From NCBI GenBank assembly GCA_028875055.1, contig JAPPGG010000007.1, positions 1 to 64,000 on the forward strand: a stretch of 64,000 bases of DNA. The letters run 5' to 3'. This stretch comes from Chloroflexota bacterium. GTDB lineage: Bacteria > Chloroflexota > Dehalococcoidia > Lucifugimonadales > UBA3495. A model generated the notes under the pieces. That model saw only the letters and a program-made list of their open reading frames with translations, was not told where the DNA came from and searched no databases. Shown one piece after another: positions 52,884-62,398 of the stretch. Within the stretch, counting starts at the first letter, position 1; every line of letters begins with the position of its first letter. The position numbers and the translations under genes are program-made.

Positions 52884-53546
52884 ATGACTACTCCCCGGGC
52901 AAAACCCCGCCAGGAAACCCCGGCTGCACCGGATCCTGTTTCTCCGGAACCCTATGGGCCCATCGTGCTCCGGTTGCTCCCCGGATGGAAGTTGACTGAA
53001 GACCAGTTCCTGGAGTTGTGCGTCCTGAACGACGAGCTCCGTATTGAAATCAACGCCCGGGGTGAGCTGGAGCTTATGGCCCCTACTTTCAACAATACGT
53101 CAAACAAAAACATCAGAATTTCTGCACGCCTGCAAATTTGGGCCGAGACCGACGATTCAGGACTAGCCTTTGAGTCAAATGCCGGATTCACCCTGCCCAA
53201 CGGCGCCCTCCGCTCCCCCGATGCGTCCTGGGTTCTGAAAGGACGCCTAGCAGAAATACCGGAAACGGAACGTCTCAAGTTTTCCCCCATTTGCCCCGAC
53301 TTCGTAGTCGAACTGCGTTCCGAATCCGACCGGCTACGCGATATACAGGCCAAAATGGAGGAATACCTGGCCAACGGCGCCCGCCTGGGCTGGCTGATAG
53401 ACCCCCTGGATCCCCGCCATCGCGTCTACATTTACCGACCCGGCGTTGATGTGGAAGTCCTGGAAGCCCCGGAAACCCTGTCCGGCGACCCGGAACTCCC
53501 CGGCTTCGTCCTGGAAATGCAGCGCATCTGGGAACCGCCCTTCTGA
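52884..53546 (+). CDS. Uma2-family putative endonuclease (DUF820)
   Basis: A 220-aa PD-(D/E)XK-fold protein of the Uma2 group, which is very common in Chloroflexota and cyanobacteria. The core is seen in LRIEINARGELELMAPTFNN, SPDASWVLKGR (Asp), CPDFVVELRSESDRLRD (Asp and Glu-x-Arg/Lys position) and MEEYLANGARLGWLIDPLDP. The role of these proteins is unclear, though they are often mobile and defence-associated. AGAGGTAG precedes the ATG. Confidence 0.9.
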   Translation: MTTPRAKPRQETPAAPDPVSPEPYGPIVLRLLPGWKLTEDQFLELCVLNDELRIEINARGELELMAPTFNNTSNKNIRISARLQIWAETDDSGLAFESNAGFTLPNGALRSPDASWVLKGRLAEIPETERLKFSPICPDFVVELRSESDRLRDIQAKMEEYLANGARLGWLIDPLDPRHRVYIYRPGVDVEVLEAPETLSGDPELPGFVLEMQRIWEPPF

Positions 53547-53550
53547 ATCT

Positions 53551-53577
53551 CCCGCTCATACTGAGCTTGTCGAAGGA
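53551..53577. repeat. REP-like sequence with the CTGAGCTTGTCGAAG core
   Basis: CCCGCTCATACTGAGCTTGTCGAAGGA lies just after the Uma2 gene. This core (reverse CTTCGACAAGCTCAG) is a short interspersed sequence that recurs between genes in many bacterial genomes. Only this copy was seen in the window. Confidence 0.5.
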
Positions 53578-53657
53578 CGCCGACTTGGTAGCCAACCCCC
53601 GGGGTTGGTGCTAACATTACTTGGCGAAAATTTCAGCACTAACTCAAGGAGCAACTG

Positions 53658-54428
53658 ATGAGAATAGCCCGGTACGAAGCCCACGGTAGCATTCATTTCG
53701 GCGTAATCGACGGCGACAATGTGGCCGCAATTGAGGGCGATATTTTTGGCAGCTACACGGTCACCGACCACGTTCACAAGCTCAGCGATGTCAAGCTACT
53801 GGCCCCAGTGGTGCCCGGCAAGATTCTGGCCATGGGTCTGAACTATACCAGCCACATCGGCGACCGGCCCGCCCCCCAGTACCCCATGGTTTTCCACAAG
53901 ACCCCCACCAGCGTCATCGGACCCGAGGACACCATCGTCCGCCCCAGTGAGGTGGAACGCCTGGACGCCGAGGGTGAACTGGTGGCCATCATCAAGGACA
54001 CCTGCAAGAACGTGTCCAAGGAAGACGCGCTTAACCACGTCTTCGGCTACACCTGCGGCAACGATGTAAGCGCCCGCGACTGGCAGCGCCGCGACCGTAA
54101 CGACAACAACTCCGACTGGTGGCGGGCCAAGTCGGCCGACACCTTCTCTCCCATGGGCCCCTGGATCGAGACGGACCTGGACCCCCACGCCCAGCACCTG
54201 CGCACCCGCGTTAACGGCAACGAGGAACAGAACGAGTCCACCGCCCACCTGATTTTCGACGTCCCCACCATGATCGAGTTCATCTCCCGCTACGTGACCC
54301 TGGAAGCCGGGGACTGCATCTACACCGGCACCCCGGGGACCACCAGCAACATGGACGATGGCGCCGTCTGCGAAATTGACATTGACGGCATTGGCATTCT
54401 CCGCAACCCGGTCAAGCTGGAAAGCTAG
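53658..54428 (+). CDS. Fumarylacetoacetate hydrolase family protein
   Basis: A 256-aa FAH-fold enzyme that hydrolyses, decarboxylates or isomerises 2-oxo-acid-type substrates. Metal ligands are visible in VVAIIKDTCKNVSKEDALNH-type sequence (EGELVAII) and GYTCGNDVSARDWQRRD. The substrate-side motif is GPWIETD, and the end is YTGTPGTTSNMDDGAVCEID with GIG. AAGGAGCAACTG precedes the ATG. It probably serves degradation of aromatic or other organic acids, as suits the monooxygenase-rich context. Confidence 0.93.
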   Translation: MRIARYEAHGSIHFGVIDGDNVAAIEGDIFGSYTVTDHVHKLSDVKLLAPVVPGKILAMGLNYTSHIGDRPAPQYPMVFHKTPTSVIGPEDTIVRPSEVERLDAEGELVAIIKDTCKNVSKEDALNHVFGYTCGNDVSARDWQRRDRNDNNSDWWRAKSADTFSPMGPWIETDLDPHAQHLRTRVNGNEEQNESTAHLIFDVPTMIEFISRYVTLEAGDCIYTGTPGTTSNMDDGAVCEIDIDGIGILRNPVKLES

Positions 54429-54470
54429 TTTTTTATTCCACGAAGGACACGAAGGTTCACGAAGAAAGAA

Positions 54471-54510
54471 GAGGCCGGGCCAAACAGCCCGGCTCTTTTC
54501 ATTTTGCGGG
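54471..54510 (+). terminator. Rho-independent terminator
   Basis: GAGGCCGGGC, loop CAAACA, GCCCGGCTC with one bulged base, followed by TTTTCATTTT, downstream of the FAH-family gene. Confidence 0.75.
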
Positions 54511-54581
54511 CAGGATTACCGCCGCCCGCTGCTCACTGGAACTTCCCTGATGTAACTTCGCGCCCCTTCGTGGATAACCGG

Positions 54582-56165
54582 TCACTCCGTTATTGGCCGC
54601 GAAATTATCCACAGGCTTACCACCGTGTACAGCACCATCAAGGCCAGCATGGGGACCTGGCTCTTCAGGGCCAGATTACGGTCACCGTAGATGCTCACGG
54701 CCTTAATGTGGGCCAGGTACACGGCGATGATGTGTCCCGCCACAATGGACATGACGGCGAAGAACCAGACAGACCTGGCGTTGGTAATGGAGATGTTCAC
54801 CACGTAGCTCGCCGTGCCAAAGTAATCGGCGCCGCTCCCGAAGGGATCGGATGCCAGGGGAATTATCAGTTGTCCCTGGATGAGCAGGAAACCCAGGTAG
54901 TGGGCGAAATGGTAGGCCAGGGCAATGGGAACCAGGGAAAAGACGAAGGCGGTCATCAGCTGCGCCGGTGTGGGGTCGGGGCCGCTTCGGCGGGCAGTCG
55001 CCCCCTGCATCATTGCACAGAACACCCAGTAAACGGCGGCAAAGGCCAGGGGAAACAGGACCAGGCCCAGGGTGTTGGCAATCACCAGTCCATTGAAATA
55101 GGGCGATGTCAGCTGCGGAGTCTGGATCAGGGCCCAGCCCAGCGCCGAGGCCCACTCCGGCGTGTCGCTGAATCCATCGAAAGTAACTGTGGACAGCACA
55201 AGCAACACCATAGCGGTCAATCCCGCGGGAAGGGGCCCTTGCCAGTGCAGCCCGATGGCGGGAGGACGGAGGTTCAACTGCCGATGGCGGGCGTATTCGA
55301 AGCATTCGTAGCAGTCCACGCAGCCGGCCCTGTAGTTGAGGGTCCCTGCGCTGCACTGCGGGTCCGAACACTCGTGGCAGACCATGGGGTCGCTCGTACG
55401 CGCCTCGGTAATGGAGAAGCGGGTCAGGAAGCCGTAGATGACCGTGAAAACCTCGCCGTACCTCAGCCACTGGTGCTTGCCAAACAGGAACATGCCGCCA
55501 AGGGTAAGAACGCTGTAGGCGATAATCAGCCAGGACAGTAGCTCCGGAGAAGCGCTGTCGGGCAGAGCGTTCTCCACCCATACAAAGGCGAAAAACAGGA
55601 CTACGGAAGGCCACACCCCCACTCTTTGGGCGTAGTCCATCCCCAGCGTAAGCTCCCAATCCGGGGTAATGCGGTGGTACAGAAACTCGACCAGCCCGAA
55701 GACGATCTTCCAGGGATTTACCACCGCCCAGAGGTTGCCCAGCAGGGAGACCACGAAGCCCATTCCTACCCACCAGATTATCCATACGAAGGTGGGCGTC
55801 AGGTTGTTGACGGGACGCTCGGAGCCGTACAATCCCGTGGCAATGACCAGCAGAAAAAGGAACAGTGAAGCCGTCTTGAGCAGCCACGTTACAGGCCCTG
55901 ACAAGACCAGCCTGAGCGGCTCCAGGGCAATCAGATTCAGCCGCGGGTAACTGTCGCCGCTGTGTTCCCCACGTACAAAAATGCCTACCACCACGAAGGA
56001 CAGGGCTACTGCCGCTGCCCCCCCGACAACGAAGTAGGTAAGAGGCAGGGGAAGGTCGTACCGCTCTCCGAAGCCATGGGCATAGGCTGGGGCAGCGGAA
56101 AGTCCCATGGCTAGCAGACCGATGGCCGTGAAGAGGAGTAGCAGGGGCGTATTCAGCCGCAACAT
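54582..56165 (-). CDS. Polytopic membrane protein, fenitrothion-hydrolase-like, with a Cys-rich loop
   Basis: A 527-aa protein with a signal-like first segment and about ten to twelve membrane spans. Its first extracytoplasmic region AYAHGFGERYDLPLPL is characteristic of a family named after an actinobacterial fenitrothion hydrolase (FedA); the name does not prove that activity here. A soluble loop holds seven Cys within CHECSDPQCSAGTLNYRAGC and CVDCYECFEY, which could hold a metal or iron-sulfur cluster. Conserved-looking His occurs in YHFAHYLGFL and AGHIIAVYLAH, so heme or metal in the membrane is possible. No redox partner gene nearby. Confidence 0.7.
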   Translation of the reverse strand: MLRLNTPLLLLFTAIGLLAMGLSAAPAYAHGFGERYDLPLPLTYFVVGGAAAVALSFVVVGIFVRGEHSGDSYPRLNLIALEPLRLVLSGPVTWLLKTASLFLFLLVIATGLYGSERPVNNLTPTFVWIIWWVGMGFVVSLLGNLWAVVNPWKIVFGLVEFLYHRITPDWELTLGMDYAQRVGVWPSVVLFFAFVWVENALPDSASPELLSWLIIAYSVLTLGGMFLFGKHQWLRYGEVFTVIYGFLTRFSITEARTSDPMVCHECSDPQCSAGTLNYRAGCVDCYECFEYARHRQLNLRPPAIGLHWQGPLPAGLTAMVLLVLSTVTFDGFSDTPEWASALGWALIQTPQLTSPYFNGLVIANTLGLVLFPLAFAAVYWVFCAMMQGATARRSGPDPTPAQLMTAFVFSLVPIALAYHFAHYLGFLLIQGQLIIPLASDPFGSGADYFGTASYVVNISITNARSVWFFAVMSIVAGHIIAVYLAHIKAVSIYGDRNLALKSQVPMLALMVLYTVVSLWIISRPITE

Positions 56166-56566
56166 TCAGTCACCAGGCCAGTGTTTTGCGCCCTTTTAGT
56201 TTAGCACTTTCCCCGGTCAGGCCATATTGGGGAGGATGCCCGGCGCGGGGCGCCGGGGGTATTTGAGGCGTCCCCCTTCGCTTCCCGGAAAAGTTCGTAA
56301 ATGCCGCCTTTTCCGCCCTTCTATTGTCTGGGATTTTCTCCGTGTGGGGCGGCCGGGACATAACGCGTTTTGCCAAGTCGCCAGCTATATGCTTATTGCA
56401 TGCAGGGGTTTCGCGGACCTGCAAGCGGGGTATGTCAGGCTAACCATGCCAGGCGGAGGGGTGGGTAAAGTCATTGAAGAGGGGGGATTGTACAGGGGCC
56501 GCGCCCCAGGGCCAGGGATGCCGGTGGCGTGGCCAGCCCCCTTGGCAAACGGAAGACCAACAGCAG
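56166..56566. other. Intergenic, no gene
   Basis: About 400 bases between two minus-strand genes. No ORF with a supported start. AT-richer parts at 56190-56215 and 56380-56400 could contain the promoter for the membrane protein gene. Confidence 0.35.
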
Positions 56567-57616
56567 TTATTCCAGGTTAGGGGCGACCTCTTTCCCCAGC
56601 AATCTCATGGATTGAAGGACCTGGTCGGGTGGTACGCGGCCGCCGGCGTTGACGTCGGCAACCACCATAGATATGCCCAGTTCCTTCTGGAGATGCCGGA
56701 ACCGGTCAATGACCTGGTCAGGCGTCCCGAAGACCACACGGGACTCCAGCACCTCGTCGTAATCAAGCTGGGCAAGGGCTTCGGCTCTTCGCCGCATGCC
56801 CTCAGGGTCGGTCACACCCTCGTCGCCCAGTCGCGAAATCATCAGGTTGGACTGCCGCTGGTAGAAGGCCAGCATGCTGTCCCTGGGCTCAGAGCGGGCC
56901 AACTTCGGATCGGATGCGGTGTACACGGGCACGCGGATGCCCACGTCCGGTTCGCCGGCGATGCCCGCCTCCCGCCAGGCCTCGGAGAAGTGGTCAATCC
57001 TCGCCTTCAGATCCGCGAAGGTGCCAAAGCCAACGTTGACAAAGATGGGAATGCCCATGCTGCCAGCACGGGCAAAGCTCTCCAGACTGGCGCAGGCCAT
57101 GCGAATGGGAGGGTGGGGCTGCTGGACCGGCTTGGGCATAAGGCGCACATTGTGGAAGTTGTAGAACTCCCCTTCGTAGCTGAATTCGTCGGTGGTCCAG
57201 GCTTTCAGAATAACCTCCAGGGATTCCCAGAAGCGGCCCCTGCTTTCCGAGTAGGGAATGTTGTACCCGCTGTATGAAATGGTGAGGCCGCTGCGGCCGA
57301 TGCCGAAGTTGAACCGGCCCTGGCTGATCTGGTCCACGGTGGCTGCCTCTTCCGCGATGCGGATGGGGTGGTTCAGGGGCAGCACCTGCACCGCGATGCC
57401 GACTCGTACCCGTTCGGTGCGGTTGGCAATGGCGGCGGCCACCACAATGGGGGAAGACAACACCGAGCGCTGGGGCTGGAAGTGGCGTTCGGCCAGCCAG
57501 ATGCTGTGAAACCCCGATTCCTCCGCGACGTCCACCTGCTGGAAGCTGTCGCGAAAGGCCGCGGGCTGGTCGTTGACGTCGCGGATGTCAAATTCAATAG
57601 CGGCGGTTAATTCCAA
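56567..57616 (-). CDS. LLM-class flavin-dependent oxidoreductase (second copy)
   Basis: A 349-aa luciferase-like monooxygenase. The track ATG at 57622 directly abuts GAAGGAG, leaving no spacing; a TTG two codons later (MELTAAIEFDIRDV) has proper spacing and is the likely start. Landmarks: FHSIWLAERHF, VRVGIAVQVLPLNHPIRIAE, ISQGRFNFGIGRSG, then PPIRMACASLESFARAGSMG and the C-terminal FGTPDQVIDRFRHLQ. It resembles the bacterial luciferase alpha/beta group more than the 27.6-kb paralogue does. Substrate unknown. Confidence 0.9.
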   Translation of the reverse strand: MELTAAIEFDIRDVNDQPAAFRDSFQQVDVAEESGFHSIWLAERHFQPQRSVLSSPIVVAAAIANRTERVRVGIAVQVLPLNHPIRIAEEAATVDQISQGRFNFGIGRSGLTISYSGYNIPYSESRGRFWESLEVILKAWTTDEFSYEGEFYNFHNVRLMPKPVQQPHPPIRMACASLESFARAGSMGIPIFVNVGFGTFADLKARIDHFSEAWREAGIAGEPDVGIRVPVYTASDPKLARSEPRDSMLAFYQRQSNLMISRLGDEGVTDPEGMRRRAEALAQLDYDEVLESRVVFGTPDQVIDRFRHLQKELGISMVVADVNAGGRVPPDQVLQSMRLLGKEVAPNLE

Positions 57617-57954
57617 GACCATCTCCTTCGGTCACCGGCGCCGGTCCTGCGGGCGCCGCACGAAAACGTTTTGCATACCGGTGAAGCAGCCCAGTGTCGG
57701 ATTCTGATTCAGACCTGCCATATTTCTGCAGAAGCTGGAATAGTATCTGGCCGCAGGTAACCAAAGTCAAGGCGGGAGAAGCGCCTGGCTAGGGTCTTTC
57801 GGTCATCCCCTCCTCCTCGACGGGGGAGGGTTAGGGTGGGGGTGAAATTCTAGCGGGAAGCCCCGAGGCCCAATACAGGATTCGTCCCACTGACGGAAGC
57901 GGGCCAACGCCTCCCCAATAATCGAAAGGCCCTGTTACAAAGGCCAGGTTCAAA
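57617..57954. other. Intergenic with a REP-like G/C-rich sequence
   Basis: About 340 bases without a gene. At 57804-57845, CCCCTCCTCCTCGACGGGGG followed by AGGGTTAGGGTGGGGGTG can form a short hairpin and has the CCCTAACCCTC-type look of interspersed repeats common in genomes of this kind. No other copy was found in the window. Confidence 0.45.
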
Positions 57955-57984
57955 TTGCCGATGGTGTCGGGAAGGGGTTATAAT
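57955..57984 (+). promoter_or_regulatory. Promoter of tRNA-Ser
   Basis: TTGCCG (-35) and a consensus TATAAT (-10) are separated by 18 bases; the tRNA gene begins 17 bases after the -10 box. Confidence 0.65.
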
Positions 57985-58001
57985 TCATAGCCGTTCCCCG
58001 T

Positions 58002-58091
58002 GGAGAGGTGGCCGAGTGGTTGAAGGCGCCGGTCTCGAAAACCGGTATATCCGCAAGGGTATCGCGGGTTCGAATCCCGCTCTCTCCGCCA
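58002..58091 (+). tRNA. tRNA-Ser (anticodon CGA)
   Basis: A class II tRNA: acceptor GGAGAGG pairs with TCTCTCC, with G73 and encoded CCA. The D region is TGGCCGAGTGGTTGAAGG, the anticodon stem-loop CCGGT-CTCGAAA-ACCGG places CGA at 34-36 (reads UCG), a long variable arm follows, and the T arm is CGGGTTCGAATCCCG. The track ORF over this gene is spurious. Confidence 0.97.
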
Positions 58092-58148
58092 CTATTTCCC
58101 TCCTTCAACTAACCCAGCTCCCCGCTTCTACCGGTTGGCCTTCATTGA

Positions 58149-58500
58149 CGCGGCGTCAGTCTGGGCTTGGGGCCCCGGTTGTGGGCGAGGATGATGGTGA
58201 AGGCGCCGGATTCTACGGTGATGGCGCCGCCGGACCTCCGTGCCACGTCAACGACTATGGGCAGACCCAGCCCCGTCCACCATTGCTCCGGATGCGCGCG
58301 AGCCTCTCCTCCAATTCGGCTTTGATGTCTTCAACGGTGTCACGGTCCCCCTCGCTCATTCCAGACAGGTACGGGGCCAGGACTTGCAGGGGACACCGTG
58401 CCCGGTTGACCGCGCCGCCCAGGTGGGGGTTGTACAGCTGGGGAATGGCGATGGGCCATCATGGAGTTCTCGGAAGTCTTACTCTCGTCCCTCAGTCTGC
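58149..58500 (-). pseudogene. Possible histidine-kinase-like remnant
   Basis: In two minus-strand frames, AVNRARCPLQVLAPYLSGMS through ELEERLARIRSN is followed, after a frameshift near 58270, by TGLGLPIVVDVARRSGGAIT and VESGAFTIILAH. The second part resembles the last ATP-binding box of a HATPase domain. Its relation to the first part is uncertain, and no intact gene exists here. Weak evidence; it may be another kind of decayed ORF. Confidence 0.3.
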
Positions 58501-58603
58501 TTGAACCCTACGTATTCCACAGGCATTGTTGTCGTAACTGATTGAGAACATCCCTTTTCGCTTGTAACGCAGGGCCCGAGGGAGTCCTGTCTTCATTTGT
58601 CGC

Positions 58604-61600
58604 CTACCCCGTCACGTAGCCGTTCTTCATGTCCCACTCTGCCGATTTCCTGTTCCTCTCTTCAGGACTGCCGTAACCGCCGCCGCCCGATGAGAGGCAG
58701 ACTATGTGGTCGCCGGGATTTACCGTTACCCCCACTTCCTTGGACCCAAGTACCCGGTCGCTGTCGGTGGAGACTATATGGTAGTGGTGGGGCAGGCCGT
58801 CGGCGCCGCCAAACAGTCTGAAGGGCGGCACCACAATGCCGTCGCCGGCGGTGTTGAGGAGGGCCGGCCCGTCGCCTTCGTAAACCAGGTCGCACACCGC
58901 TCCCAGGCCGCCCCGCCACCGGCCCACGCCTCCGGAATCGGGCCGCAGTTCGTGCCGCTGGATGAAGAAGGGGAACCGTTCCTCGGTAACTTCAATGCTG
59001 GGAGACCGTATGCCGCCAGCCACATTGATTTCTCCGACGTTGGGCCACCCTTCGTAGCCTTCCGACGCGCCGCCGCCGCCCCGGGCCAGGAAGAAGTGCC
59101 AGATGAACCGGCGCCCGGACCTGGGGTCGGCGCCGGTGATGGCGTAGCGCAGCCGGCGGGAAAAACCGGCGGACACCGCCTCAGGTATGGCGGGAGCCAG
59201 CGCCTTGAACACCGCCTCCACCACCTCCTCGGCGCAGTGATTGGTGCTCATGCACACCGGCGCGGGAGGGTTGGCGTTGACTACCAGGCCCTTTGGGGCG
59301 ATTATCCGGACGGGCCGCATGGAACCCTCGTTGCGGGCCACGTCCAGTGGGGCCAGGTACATTATGGCGGCGTGGGCCAGGGAGCGGGTATTGGCGTAGG
59401 CGCTGTTGATGAACCCCTCCACCTGGGGACTGGACTCGCCCAGGTCGATGGTCATGCCATCGCCGGCGATGGTCACCTTGGCGCGGATGGGCACCAGCTT
59501 GCTGCTGAAGCCGTCATCGTCCACCAGCGACTCCCCGTAATAGACCCCGTCGGGCCAGCCAGCGATGAACTGCCGTACCTGCCGCTCGGTGGCGGCCAGG
59601 ATATTGGCAACCACGGCCATCAGGCGGTCGGCTCCGTAGTCGTCCAGCAGGGCCTGAATTCGCTGGGCGGCCAGCATTACCGAGCCGATCTGGGCATTGA
59701 GGTCGCCCAGGAAGTTCTCCGACTGGCGCACGTTGGCCGACAGCATTTGCAGCAGGTCGGCGCGGGGGACTCCCCTGTCGTAGAGTTTCAGCGGCGGGAT
59801 GCGCAGCCCCTCCTGGAAGATTTCGTTGGCGCCGGGGTTGTAGCCGCCGTGGGTGCCGCCTCCCACGTCGCTGTGGTGCGCCCGGTTCACACCATAAAAG
59901 AGCAGCCGGCCTTCGTGGAAAATGGGCCGGATGATGGTGATGTCCGGCAGGTGGCTGCCTCCGAAATAAGGGTCGTTGAGGATAAACAGGTCGCCCTCCG
60001 CAATATCCTCGCCAAAGTAGTCGCGGACGGCGGCCCCGGCCACGGGCAGCGCGCTGATATGCACCGGAATGCCCTCGCCCTGGGCCACCAGCTGGCACTC
60101 GCCGTCCAGAATGGCCGTGGAAAAGTCGCGACTGGAGTTGAGGATCTGGGACATGGCAGTGCGCAGCATGGCTTCGGTCATTTCCTGCGCAATGGACTCC
60201 AGCCGGTGCTCCACCACCGCCAGAGTTATTGGGTCGTCATGGGCGGGTCCCTCGCCATCAACGGGGTCCGAGCTGGCTCCCACATCCCCCGGAGGCGACG
60301 TGGACTCCAGGCTGATCCGCAGCTCAATGCCGCCCATGGAGTCTGCCGTGGCGGTGTCGCCGGGCCACACCAGGATGGTGGTGAACTCCGACTCCAGGAT
60401 CGCGGGCCCCGTTATTTCGGTCCCCGCGGGGATAGCGTCGGCAGGATAAGTTGACGCCTCCAGCCACTCTCCCATATACACCCGGCGGGAGCCGGTGGGC
60501 TGGGCTGCTTTAACGTGACCGCCGCGTTCCTGCTGGGCTATTCGTGGCAGCTTGCCCACCGCCGATACGCGCAGGGTGACCAGCCGCACCTCCTGTTCCT
60601 GCTGGTTGTAGGAATAGAGCTCCTGGTATCGCCGGTGAAAGTTGCCGGTCAGCTGGGCCAGGAAATCGGCGTCGGCCAGGGTGGCATCGGGCAGCGGCAC
60701 GGTAACTTCGTAAATCTGGTCCAGGTACCGCATATCAGCGGAGCAGGTGATTTCCACCGCCTCCGGGGCCACCCCCTGGGTCAGAAGCTTGTCCCGCCCC
60801 TGGGCCGCCAGGTCGTCCAGCAGGGCCCGCAATTCCTTCTGGTCCAGCCGGTCCAGGCTGACCGGGTAAGAACGGGAGAAGTCATACTTGATGTCGGTGT
60901 TCAGCATTCCGTAGGCCGACAGCACCGGCGCCGACGCGGGAATATAAACCCGCCCCACCTGCAGCTGCCGCGCCACCTCCGCGGCGTGGAGGCCCGAAGC
61001 GCCGCCGAATCCCATCATGGTGAATTCCCGGGGGTCCACGCCCCGCTGCACGGACATCAGCCGGATGCCCTCGGCGATGGTCGTGCAGACCACCTTGAAC
61101 ACCCCGAAGGCCGCCTCTGGCCCGGAAAGGTTTAGCGGGCCGCCCACGTCCCGCGCCAGGGCCCGGTGGGTCGCCTCGGCGTCCAGTGCAGCCCGTCCAC
61201 CCAGGAAGTTGGATGCGTCCAGGTAGCCCAGCGCCAGGCTGGCGTCGGTGACCGTGGGCCGCTCACCGCCGCGGCCGTAGCAGGCCGGACCGGGGTCGGC
61301 GCCCGCGCTGTCCGGTCCCACGTGGAGAATGCCGCCGTCGTCCACCCGGGCGATGCTGCCTCCACCGGCGCCCAGGGTGTGAATGTCAATCATGGGGGCG
61401 GCAATCTTCCAGCCGGCCTCGAACTTTTCGTTGGTGACGTGGGGCGCGCCGTTCTCGATGAGGGAGATGTCGGTGCTGGTGCCTCCCATATCAAAGGCGA
61501 TAATCTTTGGCTCGGCCAGCAGCGACCCCAGCCACGCGGCTGCGCTGACCCCTCCAGCGGGACCGGACAGGATGGCCCGCACCGCCATGCGGCTGGAGTC

Positions 61601-62356
61601 CTCAATGGGAGCCACCCCGCCGTTGGACTGCATAATCAGCACGTCCCGCAGCCGTGGGTAGGCGGCAAATCGTTCTGCCAAGTGGGACAGATAGCGGCTG
61701 AAGACGGGACCCACGTAGGAGTTTATGACTGTGGTGCTGAGGCGGTCGAACTCCTTGATCTGGGGGATTACCTCGTGAGACAGCGAGGTGTAGGTGTTCG
61801 GGAAGCGGCCCCGGATGATTTCCCCGACCCGCCGCTCGTGGTCGGGGTTGAGGTAGGAAAACAGGAAGCAGACGGCCAGGGCCTCGGCCCCCTCCCGGGC
61901 CAGGTGGTCCAGGCATTCCGCCAGGGCAGTCTCGTCCAGGGGCCGCTCCACCCGCCCGTCGGCGCGCACCCGTTCCGGCACGCCCACCCGCAGGTAGCGG
62001 GCCGCCAGGGGTTCCACCGGCGTCATTCGCAGGTTGTACCGGTCTTCCTTCAACCCCTCCCGCATCTCCAGCAGGTCGCGGAAACCCTCGGTGGTGACGA
62101 GCCCAACCTGCGCCCCCTTTCGTTCCACCAGGGTGTTGGTGGCCACGGTGGACCCGTGAATCACCAGGTCCGTCTCCCCCAGGAATTGCTCCAGGGACAG
62201 CCCGTAGCCCTCGGCCGCCTCCGCCAACCCGGCCATCACGCCCAGGGAAGGGTCGTCGGGGGTGGACTGGGTTTTGAAGAACCTGGGTTGCCCCCCGTCG
62301 CTCACCACCACAAAGTCGGTAAAAGTGCCGCCCACGTCAATGCCAATCCTGAACAA
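58604..62356 (-). CDS. Fused hydantoinase A/B (5-oxoprolinase-like) protein
   Basis: A 1250-aa ATP-dependent amidohydrolase combining both subunits of N-methylhydantoinase/5-oxoprolinase-type enzymes. The HyuA half (1-700) has RIGIDVGGTFTDFVVVSDGG, HGSTVATNTLVERKGAQVGL, FDMGGTSTDISLIENG and TLGAGGGSIARVDDGG; the HyuB half (about 720-1250) has LRTAMSQILNSSRDFSTAIL, HISALPVAGA, DPYFGGSHLPDITIIRP and SSGGGGYGSPEER. I prefer a TTG start at 62356 because AGGAGGCCCCAGC lies before it, while the track ATG (62398) has no ribosome binding site. Substrate could be hydantoin, oxoproline, acetone or another cyclic amide or ketone. Confidence 0.93.
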   Translation of the reverse strand: MFRIGIDVGGTFTDFVVVSDGGQPRFFKTQSTPDDPSLGVMAGLAEAAEGYGLSLEQFLGETDLVIHGSTVATNTLVERKGAQVGLVTTEGFRDLLEMREGLKEDRYNLRMTPVEPLAARYLRVGVPERVRADGRVERPLDETALAECLDHLAREGAEALAVCFLFSYLNPDHERRVGEIIRGRFPNTYTSLSHEVIPQIKEFDRLSTTVINSYVGPVFSRYLSHLAERFAAYPRLRDVLIMQSNGGVAPIEDSSRMAVRAILSGPAGGVSAAAWLGSLLAEPKIIAFDMGGTSTDISLIENGAPHVTNEKFEAGWKIAAPMIDIHTLGAGGGSIARVDDGGILHVGPDSAGADPGPACYGRGGERPTVTDASLALGYLDASNFLGGRAALDAEATHRALARDVGGPLNLSGPEAAFGVFKVVCTTIAEGIRLMSVQRGVDPREFTMMGFGGASGLHAAEVARQLQVGRVYIPASAPVLSAYGMLNTDIKYDFSRSYPVSLDRLDQKELRALLDDLAAQGRDKLLTQGVAPEAVEITCSADMRYLDQIYEVTVPLPDATLADADFLAQLTGNFHRRYQELYSYNQQEQEVRLVTLRVSAVGKLPRIAQQERGGHVKAAQPTGSRRVYMGEWLEASTYPADAIPAGTEITGPAILESEFTTILVWPGDTATADSMGGIELRISLESTSPPGDVGASSDPVDGEGPAHDDPITLAVVEHRLESIAQEMTEAMLRTAMSQILNSSRDFSTAILDGECQLVAQGEGIPVHISALPVAGAAVRDYFGEDIAEGDLFILNDPYFGGSHLPDITIIRPIFHEGRLLFYGVNRAHHSDVGGGTHGGYNPGANEIFQEGLRIPPLKLYDRGVPRADLLQMLSANVRQSENFLGDLNAQIGSVMLAAQRIQALLDDYGADRLMAVVANILAATERQVRQFIAGWPDGVYYGESLVDDDGFSSKLVPIRAKVTIAGDGMTIDLGESSPQVEGFINSAYANTRSLAHAAIMYLAPLDVARNEGSMRPVRIIAPKGLVVNANPPAPVCMSTNHCAEEVVEAVFKALAPAIPEAVSAGFSRRLRYAITGADPRSGRRFIWHFFLARGGGGASEGYEGWPNVGEINVAGGIRSPSIEVTEERFPFFIQRHELRPDSGGVGRWRGGLGAVCDLVYEGDGPALLNTAGDGIVVPPFRLFGGADGLPHHYHIVSTDSDRVLGSKEVGVTVNPGDHIVCLSSGGGGYGSPEERNRKSAEWDMKNGYVTG

Positions 62357-62398
62357 GCTGGGGCCTCCTGGGGAAGTGATGGGGTAAGTATGGACCAT

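Noticed and set aside
54703-55887. 394-aa minus-strand ORF
   Set aside because: Shadow of the polytopic membrane protein gene in another frame.
58016-58504. 162-aa plus-strand ORF
   Set aside because: It begins inside tRNA-Ser and contains no recognisable domain.
58706-60454. 582-aa plus-strand ORF and its neighbour at 61166-62527
   Set aside because: Antisense shadows of the HyuAB gene; rich in Gly, His, Val and Gln with no motif.
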